This document shows positions 40,157 through 49,700 of a stretch of 64,000 bases of DNA, piece by piece. The notes under the pieces are model-generated. The model was not told where the DNA came from. It saw only the letters and a list, made by a program, of their open reading frames with translations, and searched no databases. The stretch comes from Erwinia aphidicola (GTDB lineage Bacteria; Pseudomonadota; Gammaproteobacteria; Enterobacterales; Enterobacteriaceae). Within the stretch, counting starts at the first letter, position 1. Each line of letters opens with the position of its first letter. Location of the stretch: positions 3,534,001 through 3,598,000 of the forward strand of contig NZ_JAMKCQ010000001.1 in the NCBI RefSeq assembly GCF_024169515.1. The letters run 5' to 3'. The position numbers and the translations under genes are program-made.

Positions 40157-40176
40157 TTATAAAACAGTGTTTCGTT
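40157..40176 (-). promoter_or_regulatory. KdgR-like operator upstream of rhiTN
   Basis: On the minus strand AACGAAACACTGTTTTATAA fits the KdgR consensus AATRAAAYRYTGTTTYATTT at 17 of 20 positions. It overlaps a likely -10 box (TATAAA, 40161-40156) for leftward transcription to rhiT, leaving a leader of about 155 bases. The 366-base gap between rhiT and hinT also holds an inverted repeat GTGA-N5-TCAC (40117-40129), one base too short for a normal CRP site. Confidence 0.7.
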
Positions 40177-40294
40177 TTTATCGAAAATAGCAGTTCATTC
40201 TGCGAAGCGTCACGCAAAAATAATTTTTTGACGGGCGGGCGGGGGAATAACGTCGTAAAGCCGTGCGATTAGCGAAAGAAAAGTCAGTTGCAGG

Positions 40295-40324
40295 TTGAAA
40301 GAAAAGGATTCTCTCGCTCATACT
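40295..40324 (+). promoter_or_regulatory. Candidate promoter for hinT
   Basis: TTGAAA (40295-40300), an 18-base spacer and CATACT (40319-40324) lie 35 bases before hinT. Confidence 0.4.
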
Positions 40325-40358
40325 GCGGTAACTTATATTACGCTCAAGGACATGCAGC

Positions 40359-40709
40359 ATGGCTGAAGAAACCATTTTCAGTAAAATCATCCGCCGTGAG
40401 ATCCCGGCCGACATCATTTTTCAGGATGAGCTGATTACCGCATTTCGCGATATCTCCCCGCAGGCACCGACGCATATTCTGATTGTGCCGAATATCTTAA
40501 TCCCTACCGCCAATGATGTTGGCGCCGCGCATGAAGCTGCGCTGGGGCGCATGATGACGGTTGCGGCGAAAATCGCTAAAGATCAGGGCATCGCCGATGA
40601 TGGCTATCGCCTGATCATGAACTGCAATAAGCACGGGGGTCAGGAGGTGTATCACATCCACCTGCACCTGCTCGGCGGCCGTCCTTTAGGCCCAATGCTG
40701 GCGTCCTGA
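40359..40709 (+). CDS. hinT: Purine nucleoside phosphoramidase HinT
   Basis: HIT-family hydrolase of adenosine 5'-phosphoramidates and aminoacyl-adenylates. The 116-residue protein starts [20 protein letters not shown] and has the histidine triad [16 protein letters not shown]. It is a few residues shorter than E. coli HinT (119) at the C-terminus, which ends PMLAS. It opens the hinT-ycfL-lpoB-thiK-nagZ-ycfP run. Confidence 0.97.
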   Translation: MAEETIFSKIIRREIPADIIFQDELITAFRDISPQAPTHILIVPNILIPTANDVGAAHEAALGRMMTVAAKIAKDQGIADDGYRLIMNCNKHGGQEVYHIHLHLLGGRPLGPMLAS

Positions 40710-40735
40710 ACGCCAACGACTACGGACACAAATCT

Positions 40736-41104
40736 ATGCGGGCAAGCGTAACGGCACTCACGTTACTGGTAGCGTTAGCCGGATGCAGCAGCGAGCGCAC
40801 CACCATCAATACCTCACAGTCGTTAGTGATGGAGTCGGCCGTGCTGTCGGCGGGCATTACCACCGATGAACCGAATATTGGCGAAAGGGAAGGGCAGCAG
40901 CGCGCCACCACCGTGCTGTTTAATCAGCAGGAAAAGCCGGTTCAGGTCACTTATCGCTTCTACTGGTATGATGATAAAGGGTTAGAGATCTTACCTTTTG
41001 AGCGCCCGCGCACGGTGACAGTCCCCGCGCATGGTAAAGCCGACATCTCATCCCAAACCGGTAATTTGACGGCGAGCAAAGTTCGTCTCTACCTGTATCT
41101 GTAA
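40736..41104 (+). CDS. ycfL: Lipoprotein YcfL (DUF1425)
   Basis: Predicted lipoprotein, 122 residues, with lipobox LAGC (Cys17) followed by Ser-Ser, consistent with outer-membrane location. The mature domain has YRFYWYDDKGLEILPFERPRT, typical for DUF1425. Its function is not defined. It sits 10 bases before lpoB and may be co-translated with it. Confidence 0.93.
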   Translation: MRASVTALTLLVALAGCSSERTTINTSQSLVMESAVLSAGITTDEPNIGEREGQQRATTVLFNQQEKPVQVTYRFYWYDDKGLEILPFERPRTVTVPAHGKADISSQTGNLTASKVRLYLYL

Positions 41105-41114
41105 GGAGTTAAGC

Positions 41115-41717
41115 GTGAACAGGAATATCTTTAAGCTCTCAGGCGTGCTGCTACTGGCGCTGATTCTGAGCGGCTGTATCAATAATCAACAGCAGCAGCA
41201 GCCTGAGCAACCCGCCAAGGTTGAGCCCGTGCAGCCGCCGGTAACCGTGCCGGAGCAGCCAAAACCGGAACCGGGCCAGAACGTACCGCAGCCGCCAAAA
41301 ATGCAGACCATCAACTGGCCTGCCAGCGTATCACCGCTGGTGGCGCAGATGCTGAAAGCAGACGGCGTCACGGCGGGCAGCGTACTGCTGGTGGATAACG
41401 TGAAGAACAGCACTAACGGCAGCCTGCAGAGCGCGAAAGCGACCGCGGCGCTGCAAAGCTCGCTGGCGAACAACGCGCAGTTTACCCTCGTCACCTCGCA
41501 GCAGCTGGCAGTAGCGAAACAGACGCTGGGGCTCTCCGCAGAGGACAGTCTGGTGTCGCGCAGCAAAGCGATTGGCCTGGCGCGCTATGTCGGCGCCCAG
41601 TACGTGCTGTACAGCAATGCCGAAGGTGACGTGAAGTCACCGACGCTGCAGATGCAGCTGATGCTGGTGCAGACCGGCGAAATCATCTGGTCAGGCAGCG
41701 GTGCCGTCCAGCACTGA
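41115..41717 (+). CDS. lpoB: Outer-membrane activator of PBP1b, LpoB
   Basis: Lipoprotein that reaches from the outer membrane to activate the peptidoglycan synthase PBP1b. The 200-residue protein has lipobox ILSGC (Cys21), a disordered Gln/Pro-rich linker (about 25-65) and a globular TolB-like domain with ALQSSLANNAQFTLV and QMQLMLVQTGEIIWSGSG. The linker is shorter than in E. coli (213 residues total). The end overlaps thiK by 17 bases. Confidence 0.94.
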   Translation: MNRNIFKLSGVLLLALILSGCINNQQQQQPEQPAKVEPVQPPVTVPEQPKPEPGQNVPQPPKMQTINWPASVSPLVAQMLKADGVTAGSVLLVDNVKNSTNGSLQSAKATAALQSSLANNAQFTLVTSQQLAVAKQTLGLSAEDSLVSRSKAIGLARYVGAQYVLYSNAEGDVKSPTLQMQLMLVQTGEIIWSGSGAVQH

Positions 41718-42549
41718 TCCCGCGCTCGACAGGCTGATCGGGCAACAGTTTCCGGCGGCGAGTGCCGCCGGTTCCTTTTCTGCGCTCAGCGGATTGAGCG
41801 GCTACAGCGTGCAGGTCTCGCTGGGCGATCGCAAATTTCTGGCACGGCGGGCAGCCAGCGGGCAGACCATGCCGGGGGTTGACCGCCAGCGCGAATATCG
41901 TCTGCTGCGTAAACTGGCCGCCAGTGGCCTGACGCCTGGCGTACACGGCAGGAATAGCGACTGGCTGCTGCTGGGGTGGCAGCCAGGCGACGTACTGAGC
42001 GCCGGGCAGCTGGACAGCTGGCTGGAGGGGCTGGTGGATGAGGTTGTCAGCTTACATCACCAGCCGCTGAGCGGTTATCGCCTGCAGCTGATGCCGCTGC
42101 TGATGGATTACTGGCAGCGCAGCCAGCCGCAGCGCCGCACCGTTCAGTGGCTGCGCGCGCTGCGGCAGCTGCAGCGTCAGGGTCAACCGCATCCGCTGCG
42201 GCTGGCGGTGCTGCATATGGATCTCCACTGCGGAAATCTGGTCGCCGAAGGCAGCCGGCTGCGCTTTATTGACTGGGAGTACGCAGCGGATGGCGATGTG
42301 GCGCTGGAGCTGGCCGCCATCATCAGCGCCAATGGGCTGGACGGCGCGCAGCAACAGCGGCTTATTACCCGTTATGCCAAGCGTCAGCAGCTGAACATTG
42401 ACGCGCTGAGCGGCCAGATCCAGCGCTGGCAGCCGTGGCTGTCTCTGCTGGCGACCAGCTGGTACGAGCTGCGGGCGCAGCAGAGCGGTGAACAACATTT
42501 TTATACGCTGGCAGCAGAAGGCTGGCAGCAACGACAGAACAAGAGGTGA
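41701..42549 (+). CDS. thiK: Thiamine kinase ThiK
   Basis: Phosphorylates salvaged thiamine to thiamine phosphate. The 282-residue APH/choline-kinase-type protein has the catalytic loop VLHMDLHCGNLV (Asp and Asn) and the metal motif FIDWEYAADGDVALELA. The start is GTG 41701 inside the end of lpoB; no better in-frame start with similarity exists downstream. E. coli ThiK is 274 residues. The N-terminal lobe is more diverged than the C-terminal lobe. Confidence 0.92.
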   Translation: MPSSTDPALDRLIGQQFPAASAAGSFSALSGLSGYSVQVSLGDRKFLARRAASGQTMPGVDRQREYRLLRKLAASGLTPGVHGRNSDWLLLGWQPGDVLSAGQLDSWLEGLVDEVVSLHHQPLSGYRLQLMPLLMDYWQRSQPQRRTVQWLRALRQLQRQGQPHPLRLAVLHMDLHCGNLVAEGSRLRFIDWEYAADGDVALELAAIISANGLDGAQQQRLITRYAKRQQLNIDALSGQIQRWQPWLSLLATSWYELRAQQSGEQHFYTLAAEGWQQRQNKR

Positions 42550-42552
42550 AGT

Positions 42553-43584
42553 GTGGGACCGGTAATGTTAGATGTGCTCGGCTGCGAGCTGGATGCGGAA
42601 GAGCGTGAGATTTTACAGCATCCGCTGGTAGGGGGGCTGATCCTGTTTAGCCGCAACTATCATGACCCGGCGCAGCTGCGTGAGCTGGTACGGCAGATCC
42701 GCAGCGCTTCGCGCAACCGGCTGGTGGTGGCAGTGGACCAGGAAGGCGGCCGCGTGCAGCGTTTCCGCGACGGCTTTACCCGTCTGCCGGCGATGCAGGC
42801 GTTTGCTGCGCTGAATGATGCGGCCAGCGCGGAACAGCTGGCGCAGCAGGCAGGCTGGCTGATGGCCTCGGAGATGATCGCCATGGACATCGACATCAGT
42901 TTTGCCCCGGTGCTGGATATCGGCCACGGTAGCGCGGCGATTGGCGAGCGCTCTTTCCACGAAGACCCGGCAATTGCCCTGCAAATGGCGCGCTGTTTTA
43001 TTCGCGGCATGCATGATGCCGGCATGAAGACCACCGGAAAACATTTTCCCGGACATGGTGCCGTCAGTGCGGACTCGCATAAAGAGACACCGCGAGATAC
43101 GCGCAGCGAGGCGGAGATCCGCCATCATGATATGCCGATCTTTCAGCAGCTGATCGCCGAGCAGGCGCTGGACGCTATTATGCCTGCCCATGTTATCTAT
43201 ACTGAAGTCGATCCGCGCCCGGCCAGCGGCTCATCACACTGGCTGAAAACGGTACTGCGTAAGGAGCTGGGCTTTAACGGGGTGATCTTCTCTGACGATT
43301 TGTCGATGGAAGGCGCGGCGATTATGGGCAGCTACGCAGAGCGTGGCCAGGCGGCGCTGGATGCCGGTTGCGATATGATCCTGGTGTGTAATAACCGCGC
43401 AGGCGCGGTCAGCGTGCTGGATAACCTGTCGCCGATCAATGCAGAAAGGGTCGCTCAGCTCTACCATCGGGGAACCTTTACCCGTCAGCAACTGCAGGAA
43501 TCGTCGCGCTGGAAGGAGACGAGCAACGCGTTAAATACGCTGCAGGAGCGCTGGCTGGCCCATAAAGCGGCTGCGGGCATCTGA
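42553..43584 (+). CDS. nagZ: Beta-N-acetylhexosaminidase NagZ
   Basis: Cytosolic GH3 enzyme of peptidoglycan recycling that removes GlcNAc from anhydro-muropeptides. The 343-residue protein has [20 protein letters not shown], the mobile-loop catalytic His/Asp in [18 protein letters not shown] and the nucleophile Asp in [12 protein letters not shown]. The start is GTG 42553, giving MGPVMLDV as in E. coli; thiK ends 3 bases before it. Confidence 0.97.
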   Translation: MGPVMLDVLGCELDAEEREILQHPLVGGLILFSRNYHDPAQLRELVRQIRSASRNRLVVAVDQEGGRVQRFRDGFTRLPAMQAFAALNDAASAEQLAQQAGWLMASEMIAMDIDISFAPVLDIGHGSAAIGERSFHEDPAIALQMARCFIRGMHDAGMKTTGKHFPGHGAVSADSHKETPRDTRSEAEIRHHDMPIFQQLIAEQALDAIMPAHVIYTEVDPRPASGSSHWLKTVLRKELGFNGVIFSDDLSMEGAAIMGSYAERGQAALDAGCDMILVCNNRAGAVSVLDNLSPINAERVAQLYHRGTFTRQQLQESSRWKETSNALNTLQERWLAHKAAAGI

Positions 43585-43622
43585 CAACAGGCTGCCCGTG
43601 GCGAATCACAATGAGGATGACG

Positions 43623-44165
43623 ATGATTATCTATCTGCATGGTTTTGATTCAAACAGCCCGGGCAATCACGAAAAAGTGTTGCAGCTTCAGTTCATCGAC
43701 CCGGACGTGCGCCTGCTCAGCTACAGCACCCGCCATCCTAAACATGATATGCAGCATCTGCTCAAAGAAACCGACAAGATGCTGCGTCAGAGCGATGACG
43801 ATCGCCCGCTGATTTGCGGCGTGGGGCTGGGCGGTTATTGGGCCGAGCGTATTGGCTTTCTCTGCAATGTGCGCCAGGTGATGTTTAACCCCAATCTGTG
43901 GCCGAATGAAGTGATGGACGGCAAGATTGATCGTCCGGAAGAGTACCTGGATATTGACACCAAGTGCGTCAACCACTTTCGCGAACAGAATCGTCAGCGC
44001 GGGCTGGTGTTTCTCTCCCGCCATGACGATGCGCTCGACAGCACCCGCAGCGCGCAGGCCTTACACCACTATTACGAAGTGGTGTGGGATGAAGTTGAGG
44101 GCCACAAGTTCCGTAACATCTCCCACCATCTGCCGCGCATTAACGCCTTCAAAACACTCGGTTAA
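43623..44165 (+). CDS. ycfP: YcfP, predicted alpha/beta hydrolase (UPF0227)
   Basis: Conserved 180-residue protein of the alpha/beta hydrolase fold. It begins [19 protein letters not shown] and has the possible nucleophile-elbow position [15 protein letters not shown], where the usual Ser is not present (Gly-Val-Gly-Leu-Gly-Gly), so a catalytic role is doubtful. The start ATG 43623 is preferred over 43611 because it matches the family. It follows nagZ after 38 bases and is closed by a hairpin at 44199. Confidence 0.93.
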   Translation: MIIYLHGFDSNSPGNHEKVLQLQFIDPDVRLLSYSTRHPKHDMQHLLKETDKMLRQSDDDRPLICGVGLGGYWAERIGFLCNVRQVMFNPNLWPNEVMDGKIDRPEEYLDIDTKCVNHFREQNRQRGLVFLSRHDDALDSTRSAQALHHYYEVVWDEVEGHKFRNISHHLPRINAFKTLG

Positions 44166-44198
44166 ACCGCCGCACCCGGCGTCACATCCAGCCGCTGA

Positions 44199-44226
44199 AG
44201 CCCGCTAAAGTGCGGGCTGATTTTGT
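44199..44226 (+). terminator. Hairpin terminator after ycfP
   Basis: AGCCCGC and GCGGGCT form a perfect 7-bp stem around TAAAGT, followed by GATTTTG. Confidence 0.7.
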
Positions 44227-44264
44227 GGTCTTTATTCGTACTATTCTTAGTTTTGCTAATAACA

Positions 44265-44278
44265 TTGACCAGGATCAA
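44265..44278 (+). promoter_or_regulatory. FNR box upstream of ndh
   Basis: TTGACCAGGATCAA matches the FNR consensus TTGAT-N4-ATCAA with one change. In E. coli FNR represses ndh without oxygen, so the site fits the gene. Confidence 0.8.
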
Positions 44279-44411
44279 TTTTCTTATAGCAGATGATTTC
44301 CTCCGTGTTATTCTGACCCCAGCTCGCGAATTAATATCGCCAACCCTATGTTAATTAAGGTTATTTATTTAACTTTTAATTAACGATTGGTTCACTTTTA
44401 CAGGGGGTCGT

Positions 44412-45716
44412 TTGACAACACCTATGAAGAAAATTGTGATTATCGGCGGAGGTGCCGGGGGACTTGAACTGGCTACTCAGCTCGGCCATAAGCTGGGCCG
44501 CAAGAAGAAAGCCCAGATTACCCTGGTCGACCGCAACCATAGCCATTTATGGAAGCCGTTGCTGCATGAAGTCGCCACCGGATCGCTGGATGAAGGCATC
44601 GACGGTCTGAGCTATCTGGCTCATGCCCACAAGCATGGCTTCAGCTTCCAGCTTGGCACCTTGACCAACCTCGACCGCGAAAATAGCCGCCTGCAGCTGG
44701 CGGAAATCCGCGATGCGCAGGGTGAAGTGCTGGTACCGGAACGCGAGCTGGCCTACGACACGCTGGTGATGGCGCTGGGCAGTACCTCCAACGACTTCGG
44801 TACGCCGGGCGTGAAGGATAACTGTATCTTCCTCGATAACCCGCACCAGGCGCGCCGTTTCCACAACGAAATGCTGAACCTGTTCCTGAAGTTCTCTGCC
44901 AGCGAAGGCACGCAGGAGAAGGTCAATATCGCTATCGTTGGCGGCGGTGCCACCGGCGTAGAGCTGTCAGCCGAGCTGCACAACGCGGTTAAGCAGCTGC
45001 ACAGCTATGGCTATAAAGGTCTGGATAACCAGGCGCTGAACGTCACGCTGGTGGAAGCCGGTGAGCGCATTCTGCCTGCGCTGCCGCCGCGTATCTCCAG
45101 CGCCGCCCACCAGGAGCTGAGCAAAATCGGCGTGCGCGTTCTGACGCAAACCATGGTGACCAGCGCAGACAAGAAAGGCCTGAACACCAAGTCCGGCGAA
45201 TTTATCGAAGCTGATCTGATGGTCTGGGCTGCAGGCATCAAAGCACCGGACTTTATGAAAGATCTGGGCGGTCTGGAAACCAACCGCATCAACCAGCTGG
45301 TGGTTGAGCCAACGCTGCAAACCACGCGCGACCCGAATATCTACGCGATTGGCGACTGCGCTTCCTGCGCGCTGCCGTCCGGGGGTTTTGTACCGCCGCG
45401 TGCGCAGTCCGCGCACCAGATGGCTTCCCGCGTGCTGGCCAACATTCTGGCAGAGATGAAAGGGCAGCCGCAGAAGCCCTACGTCTATAAAGATCATGGC
45501 TCGCTGGTCTCCCTGTCCCGTTTCAGCACCGTGGGCAGCCTGATGGGTAACCTGATGCGCGGTTCAATGATGGTCGAAGGGCGCATTGCGCGTTTCGTTT
45601 ACATCTCACTGTATCGTATGCACCAGGTGGCGCTGCACGGCTACTTTAAAACCGGTCTGATGATGCTGGTGGGCAGTATTAACCGTGTGATCCGTCCACG
45701 AATGAAGCTGCATTAA
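44412..45716 (+). CDS. ndh: NADH:quinone oxidoreductase type II (NDH-2)
   Basis: Non-proton-pumping respiratory NADH dehydrogenase bound to the inner face of the membrane. The 434-residue flavoprotein has two Rossmann motifs ([19 protein letters not shown] and [20 protein letters not shown]) and the FAD motif [11 protein letters not shown]. The C-terminus [25 protein letters not shown] has the membrane-binding region. The start is TTG at 44412, the same unusual start as in E. coli, after GGGGGTC. Upstream is an FNR box. Confidence 0.97.
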   Translation: MTTPMKKIVIIGGGAGGLELATQLGHKLGRKKKAQITLVDRNHSHLWKPLLHEVATGSLDEGIDGLSYLAHAHKHGFSFQLGTLTNLDRENSRLQLAEIRDAQGEVLVPERELAYDTLVMALGSTSNDFGTPGVKDNCIFLDNPHQARRFHNEMLNLFLKFSASEGTQEKVNIAIVGGGATGVELSAELHNAVKQLHSYGYKGLDNQALNVTLVEAGERILPALPPRISSAAHQELSKIGVRVLTQTMVTSADKKGLNTKSGEFIEADLMVWAAGIKAPDFMKDLGGLETNRINQLVVEPTLQTTRDPNIYAIGDCASCALPSGGFVPPRAQSAHQMASRVLANILAEMKGQPQKPYVYKDHGSLVSLSRFSTVGSLMGNLMRGSMMVEGRIARFVYISLYRMHQVALHGYFKTGLMMLVGSINRVIRPRMKLH

Positions 45717-45738
45717 TCCCGCCGCTTTCTGTAAAATA

Positions 45739-45771
45739 AACGGCTTATAGTGCCACTAGCTATAAGCCGTT
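45739..45771 (+). terminator. Hairpin after ndh
   Basis: AACGGCTTATAG and CTATAAGCCGTT form a perfect 12-bp stem around a 9-base loop, 22 bases past the ndh stop. The T-run after it is weak (TGTTCTG). Confidence 0.7.
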
Positions 45772-45996
45772 GTTCTGATAGCGCCGTCTGAACCCCCCGT
45801 TAAGAACTCTCTTAAAAGCTTTCTCTTATCATGCGCTGGCCCTTTTTCTTCCAGTATTCTTATTGTCACATTCGCTCACACAACGCAAACTCAAGACTCA
45901 TTACCACGGCGCGTCGCGCACGCCGGGAATGCCGTAGCTGTTACAGGACGTCTCAGCAGGCAATCATGCGCGGTAACAATTTCAGGAGGTTTTCCT

Positions 45997-46536
45997 GTGA
46001 ATAAATCAATGTTAGCGGGTATTGGCATCGGTGTAGCAGCCGCCCTGGGTGTGGCCGCTGTGGCAAGTATGAACGTGTTCGATCGCGGACCGCAGTACGC
46101 GCAGGTGCTCTCTGCAACGCCAATCAAAGAGACTCTGAAGAACCCTCGTCAGGAGTGCCGCAACGTTACGCTGACGCATCGTCGCGCCGTGCAGGATGAA
46201 AATCGCATTGCCGGTTCAGTGCTGGGCGCGGTAGCGGGCGGGGTACTGGGTCACCAGTTTGGTGGCGGTCGTGGTCGCGATGTGGCAACGGTAGCGGGTG
46301 CGCTGGCCGGCGGCTACGGTGGTAATCAGGTGCAGGGCGCCCTGCAGGATCGCGATACTTACACCACTTCCGAGCAGCGTTGCAAAACCGTTTACGACAA
46401 GCAGGAAAAGATGCTGGGCTATGACGTCACCTATAAAATTGGTGACCAGCAGGGTAAAATCCGCATGGAAAACGACCCAGGCACGCGCATCCCGCTCGAT
46501 AATAACGGTCAGCTGGTGCTGAGCGACAAAGCGTAA
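45997..46536 (+). CDS. ycfJ: YcfJ, glycine-zipper envelope protein
   Basis: Envelope protein of 179 residues, equal to E. coli YcfJ. It has an N-terminal membrane/signal segment (MLAGIGIGVAAALGVAAVA), the glycine-zipper stretch GSVLGAVAGGVLGHQFGGG and GALAGGYGGNQVQG, and a C-terminal domain KTVYDKQEKMLGYDVTYKIGD. The role is unclear; in E. coli it is linked to biofilm/envelope stress. GTG start 45997 follows AGGAGGT. Confidence 0.95.
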   Translation: MNKSMLAGIGIGVAAALGVAAVASMNVFDRGPQYAQVLSATPIKETLKNPRQECRNVTLTHRRAVQDENRIAGSVLGAVAGGVLGHQFGGGRGRDVATVAGALAGGYGGNQVQGALQDRDTYTTSEQRCKTVYDKQEKMLGYDVTYKIGDQQGKIRMENDPGTRIPLDNNGQLVLSDKA

Positions 46537-46558
46537 TAGCATCCTGGCGCGATGTTTT

Positions 46559-46684
46559 GTAGGGGCGGACCTTCTTTTACGGTCCGCCCCTAATATTTGG
46601 GCCGACCCGAAAAGCGGTCGGCCCCTACAATATTCAGGTTATCGGCATCACCTGTAGGGGCGGACCCTTTTTTTCGGTCCGCCC
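46559..46684. repeat. Cluster of three palindromic repeats (GTAGGGGCGGACC type)
   Basis: Unit 1 (46559-46592): GGGGCGGACC pairs with GGTCCGCCCC around TTCTTTTAC. Unit 2 (46599-46627): GGGCCGACC pairs with GGTCGGCCC around CGAAAAGC, in opposite orientation, ending CCCCTAC. Unit 3 (46654-46684): GTAGGGG, then GGGCGGACC pairs with GGTCCGCCC around CTTTTTTTC. They fill the gap between convergent ycfJ and mfd, where E. coli has bhsA and ldtC, and may serve as terminators for both genes. Confidence 0.88.
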
Positions 46685-46703
46685 TTGTTGTTTGCGTTAT
46701 GAG

Positions 46704-49700
46704 TTACGCTGCCGCGTTCTCCAGCATCTTATCCATGAACTCCCGCACCCAGCCCATACGCACTTTGCGCTCGCCGAGGTCGCGCATAAACTTAATGCGC
46801 GTCGGGCCGTCCAGCCGCCACTGCTGCGGATCTTTCTGCAACAGGCCAATCAGCCAGGCCGGGTCGACCTTATTTTTCTCGGCGAACTCAACGAAGCCGC
46901 CTTTCTCGCTGGCTTCCACCTTACGCACGCCCAGCTTCTTCGCCACCAGACGCAGCCCGGCGATATCCAGCAGGTTACGCGCTGCATCCGGCAGCAGGCC
47001 AAAGCGGTCGATCAGCTCAACCTTGAGGTCATCCAGCTCGCCGGACTCCTGCGCGCTGGCAATCCGCTTATAGAAGGAGAGGCGGGTATTAACATCCGGG
47101 ATAAAGTCATCCGGCAGCAGCGCAGGCATGCGCAGCTCGATCTCCGTCTGGCTGTTGGTGAGATCCTCCAGCGAGGGTTCACGGCCCTCCTTCAGCGCAT
47201 CCACGGCATTTTCCAGCAGCTCCATATACAGCGAGAAGCCGATCGTCTCCATCTGGCCGCTCTGACCTTCTCCCAGCAGCTCACCGGCACCACGGATTTC
47301 CAGATCGTGCGTTGCCAGCGCGAAGCCCGCGCCCAAATCTTCCAGCGAAGCCAGAGCCTCCAGGCGTTTGTGCGCGTCGGTGGTCATCGCTTTCGGGTGT
47401 GGCGTCAACAGCCAGGCGTAGGCCTGGTGGTGAGAACGGCCCACGCGGCCACGCAGCTGGTGAAGCTGCGCCAGACCAAAGTGATCGGCACGTTCGATAA
47501 TAATGGTATTCGCGGTCGGGATATCGATGCCGGTTTCGATGATGGTGGTACACACCAGCACGTTAAACCGCTGGTGGTGGAAATCGTTCATCACCCGTTC
47601 CAGCTCGCGCTCGCGCATCTGACCATGGCCGATAGCGACACGCGCTTCAGGCACCAGTTCGGAGAGACGCTGTGCGGCCTTCTCGATATTTTCGACGTCG
47701 TTGTAGAGGTAATAAACCTGGCCGCCGCGCAGCACTTCACGCAGGATCGCCTCGCGCACCACCAGCTCATCGTACTGGCGCACAAAGGTTTTTACCGCCA
47801 GGCGGCGGGCCGGTGGCGTGGCAATAATCGACAGATCGCGCATCCCACTCATCGCCATATTCAGCGTGCGTGGGATCGGCGTGGCGGTCAGCGTCAGAAT
47901 ATCCACATCGGCACGCATCGCTTTGATGCGCTCTTTATGCCGTACGCCGAAGCGGTGCTCTTCATCGACGATCAGCAGGCCGAGATCGCGCCATTTGATC
48001 TCACTCTGCAACAGCTTGTGTGTGCCGATCAGAATATCAACCTTGCCTTCCTGCGCCTCGCTCAGCACCTGCACCTGCTCTTTGGCGGTACGGAAGCGGG
48101 ACAGCATCTCAATGCGCACCGGCCAGTTGGCGAAGCGGTCGCGGAAGTTATCGTAATGCTGCTGGGCCAGCAGGGTGGTCGGCACCAGCACCGCCACCTG
48201 CTTGTGGTTTTCCACCGCGAGGAAGGCGGCACGCATTGCCACTTCGGTTTTACCAAAGCCCACGTCGCCACACACCAGGCGGTCCATCGCCAGCGGCTGG
48301 CACATATCGCTCAGCACGGCATTAATAGCAGCGGACTGGTCAGGGGTGGTTTCGAACGGGAAGCTCTCGCAAAACAGCTGATACTGTTCCCGGTCATGCT
48401 TAAAGGCAAAGCCGGTTTTGGCGGCACGCTGGGCATAGATATCCAGCAGTTCGGCGGCCACATCGCGCACTTTTTCTGCCGCTTTCTGGCGCGCGCGCGA
48501 CCAGGCATCGCTGCCCAGCTTGTGCAGCGGCGCGTTCTCTTCGGCACCGCCCGCGTAGCGGCTGATCAGATGCAGAGACGACACCGGTACATACAGCTTG
48601 GCATCGCCGGCATACGCCAGCATCAGATACTCCGCCTGGATACCGCCGGTTTCCAGCGTGGTCAGGCCGATATAGCGCCCGACGCCGTGCTCCAGATGCA
48701 CCACCGGCTGGCCCGGATGCAGTTCCGCGAGGTTGCGGATCAGCACGTCCGGGTTGATGGTGCGGCGGCTGTCCTGGCGACGACGGCTAACGCGCTCGCC
48801 CAGCAGATCGCTTTCGCAGATCAGCGCGCGGTTACGCAGGCCGTCGATAAAACCGTGTTCGCTGGCGCCGATCAGCAGATAGTGGCCTGGCGCCTGCGCA
48901 TCCGGCAGCGAGTGGATCGCCGTCGGCTTCAGCTTGATGCGCGCCAGCAGCTCCTGCAATGCTTCGCGGCGGCCTTCGCTCTCTACCGAGAACACCACCG
49001 GGCCGCTGAAACTCTCCAGAAAACGGCGCAGGGCATCAAGCGGTGCTTTGGCCTGGGCCTGCACCGCCAGATCCGGCAGCGTTTCATAATGCAGATTGGT
49101 ATTGGCGGCTTTATCGGCCAACAGTTCGGTTTTCAGCTGCACGCGCGGCCACTGCTTCAGTTCGCCAAACAGCTCATCACTGCGCAGCCACAGGGTTGGC
49201 GGCGGCAGCAGTGGACGCATCGGGTCGACGCGGCGGTTCTCATAGCGGGCGTTAACATCCTGCCAGAAACGTTCGGCGCTGGCTTCCAGGTCGCCGGAAA
49301 TGATCAGCAGCGTATTGGCCGGCAGATAGCTGAATAACGGCTGCAGCGGCTGCTCGAAGAACAGCGGCTGCCAGTATTCGATCCCGGCGGGCAGGGTGCC
49401 TTTGCTCACCTGCTGATAGATATGCTCGGCTTCACGACGCACGTCAAAATGTTCGCGCCACTGGGTGCGGAACAGCTCAATCGCGGCTTTATCGGTCGGG
49501 AACTCATGCGCGGGCAGCAGATTAATCGCCGCGACCTCTTCCTGAGTGCGCTGGCTGTCGACGTCAAACAGCCGCAGGCTGTCGATGTCATCATCGAAAA
49601 AGTCAATGCGGTAGGGGCGGTCGCTGCCCATCGGGTAAAGGTCAAGCAGTGCGCCACGGGTGGCAAACTCACCGTGTTCCATCACCTGATCCACGCTGCG

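Noticed and set aside
46692..49337. 881-residue open frame on the plus strand opposite mfd
   Set aside because: It lies wholly inside mfd, is rich in His/Gln/Arg as expected for an antisense frame of a GC-rich gene, and has no recognisable domain.
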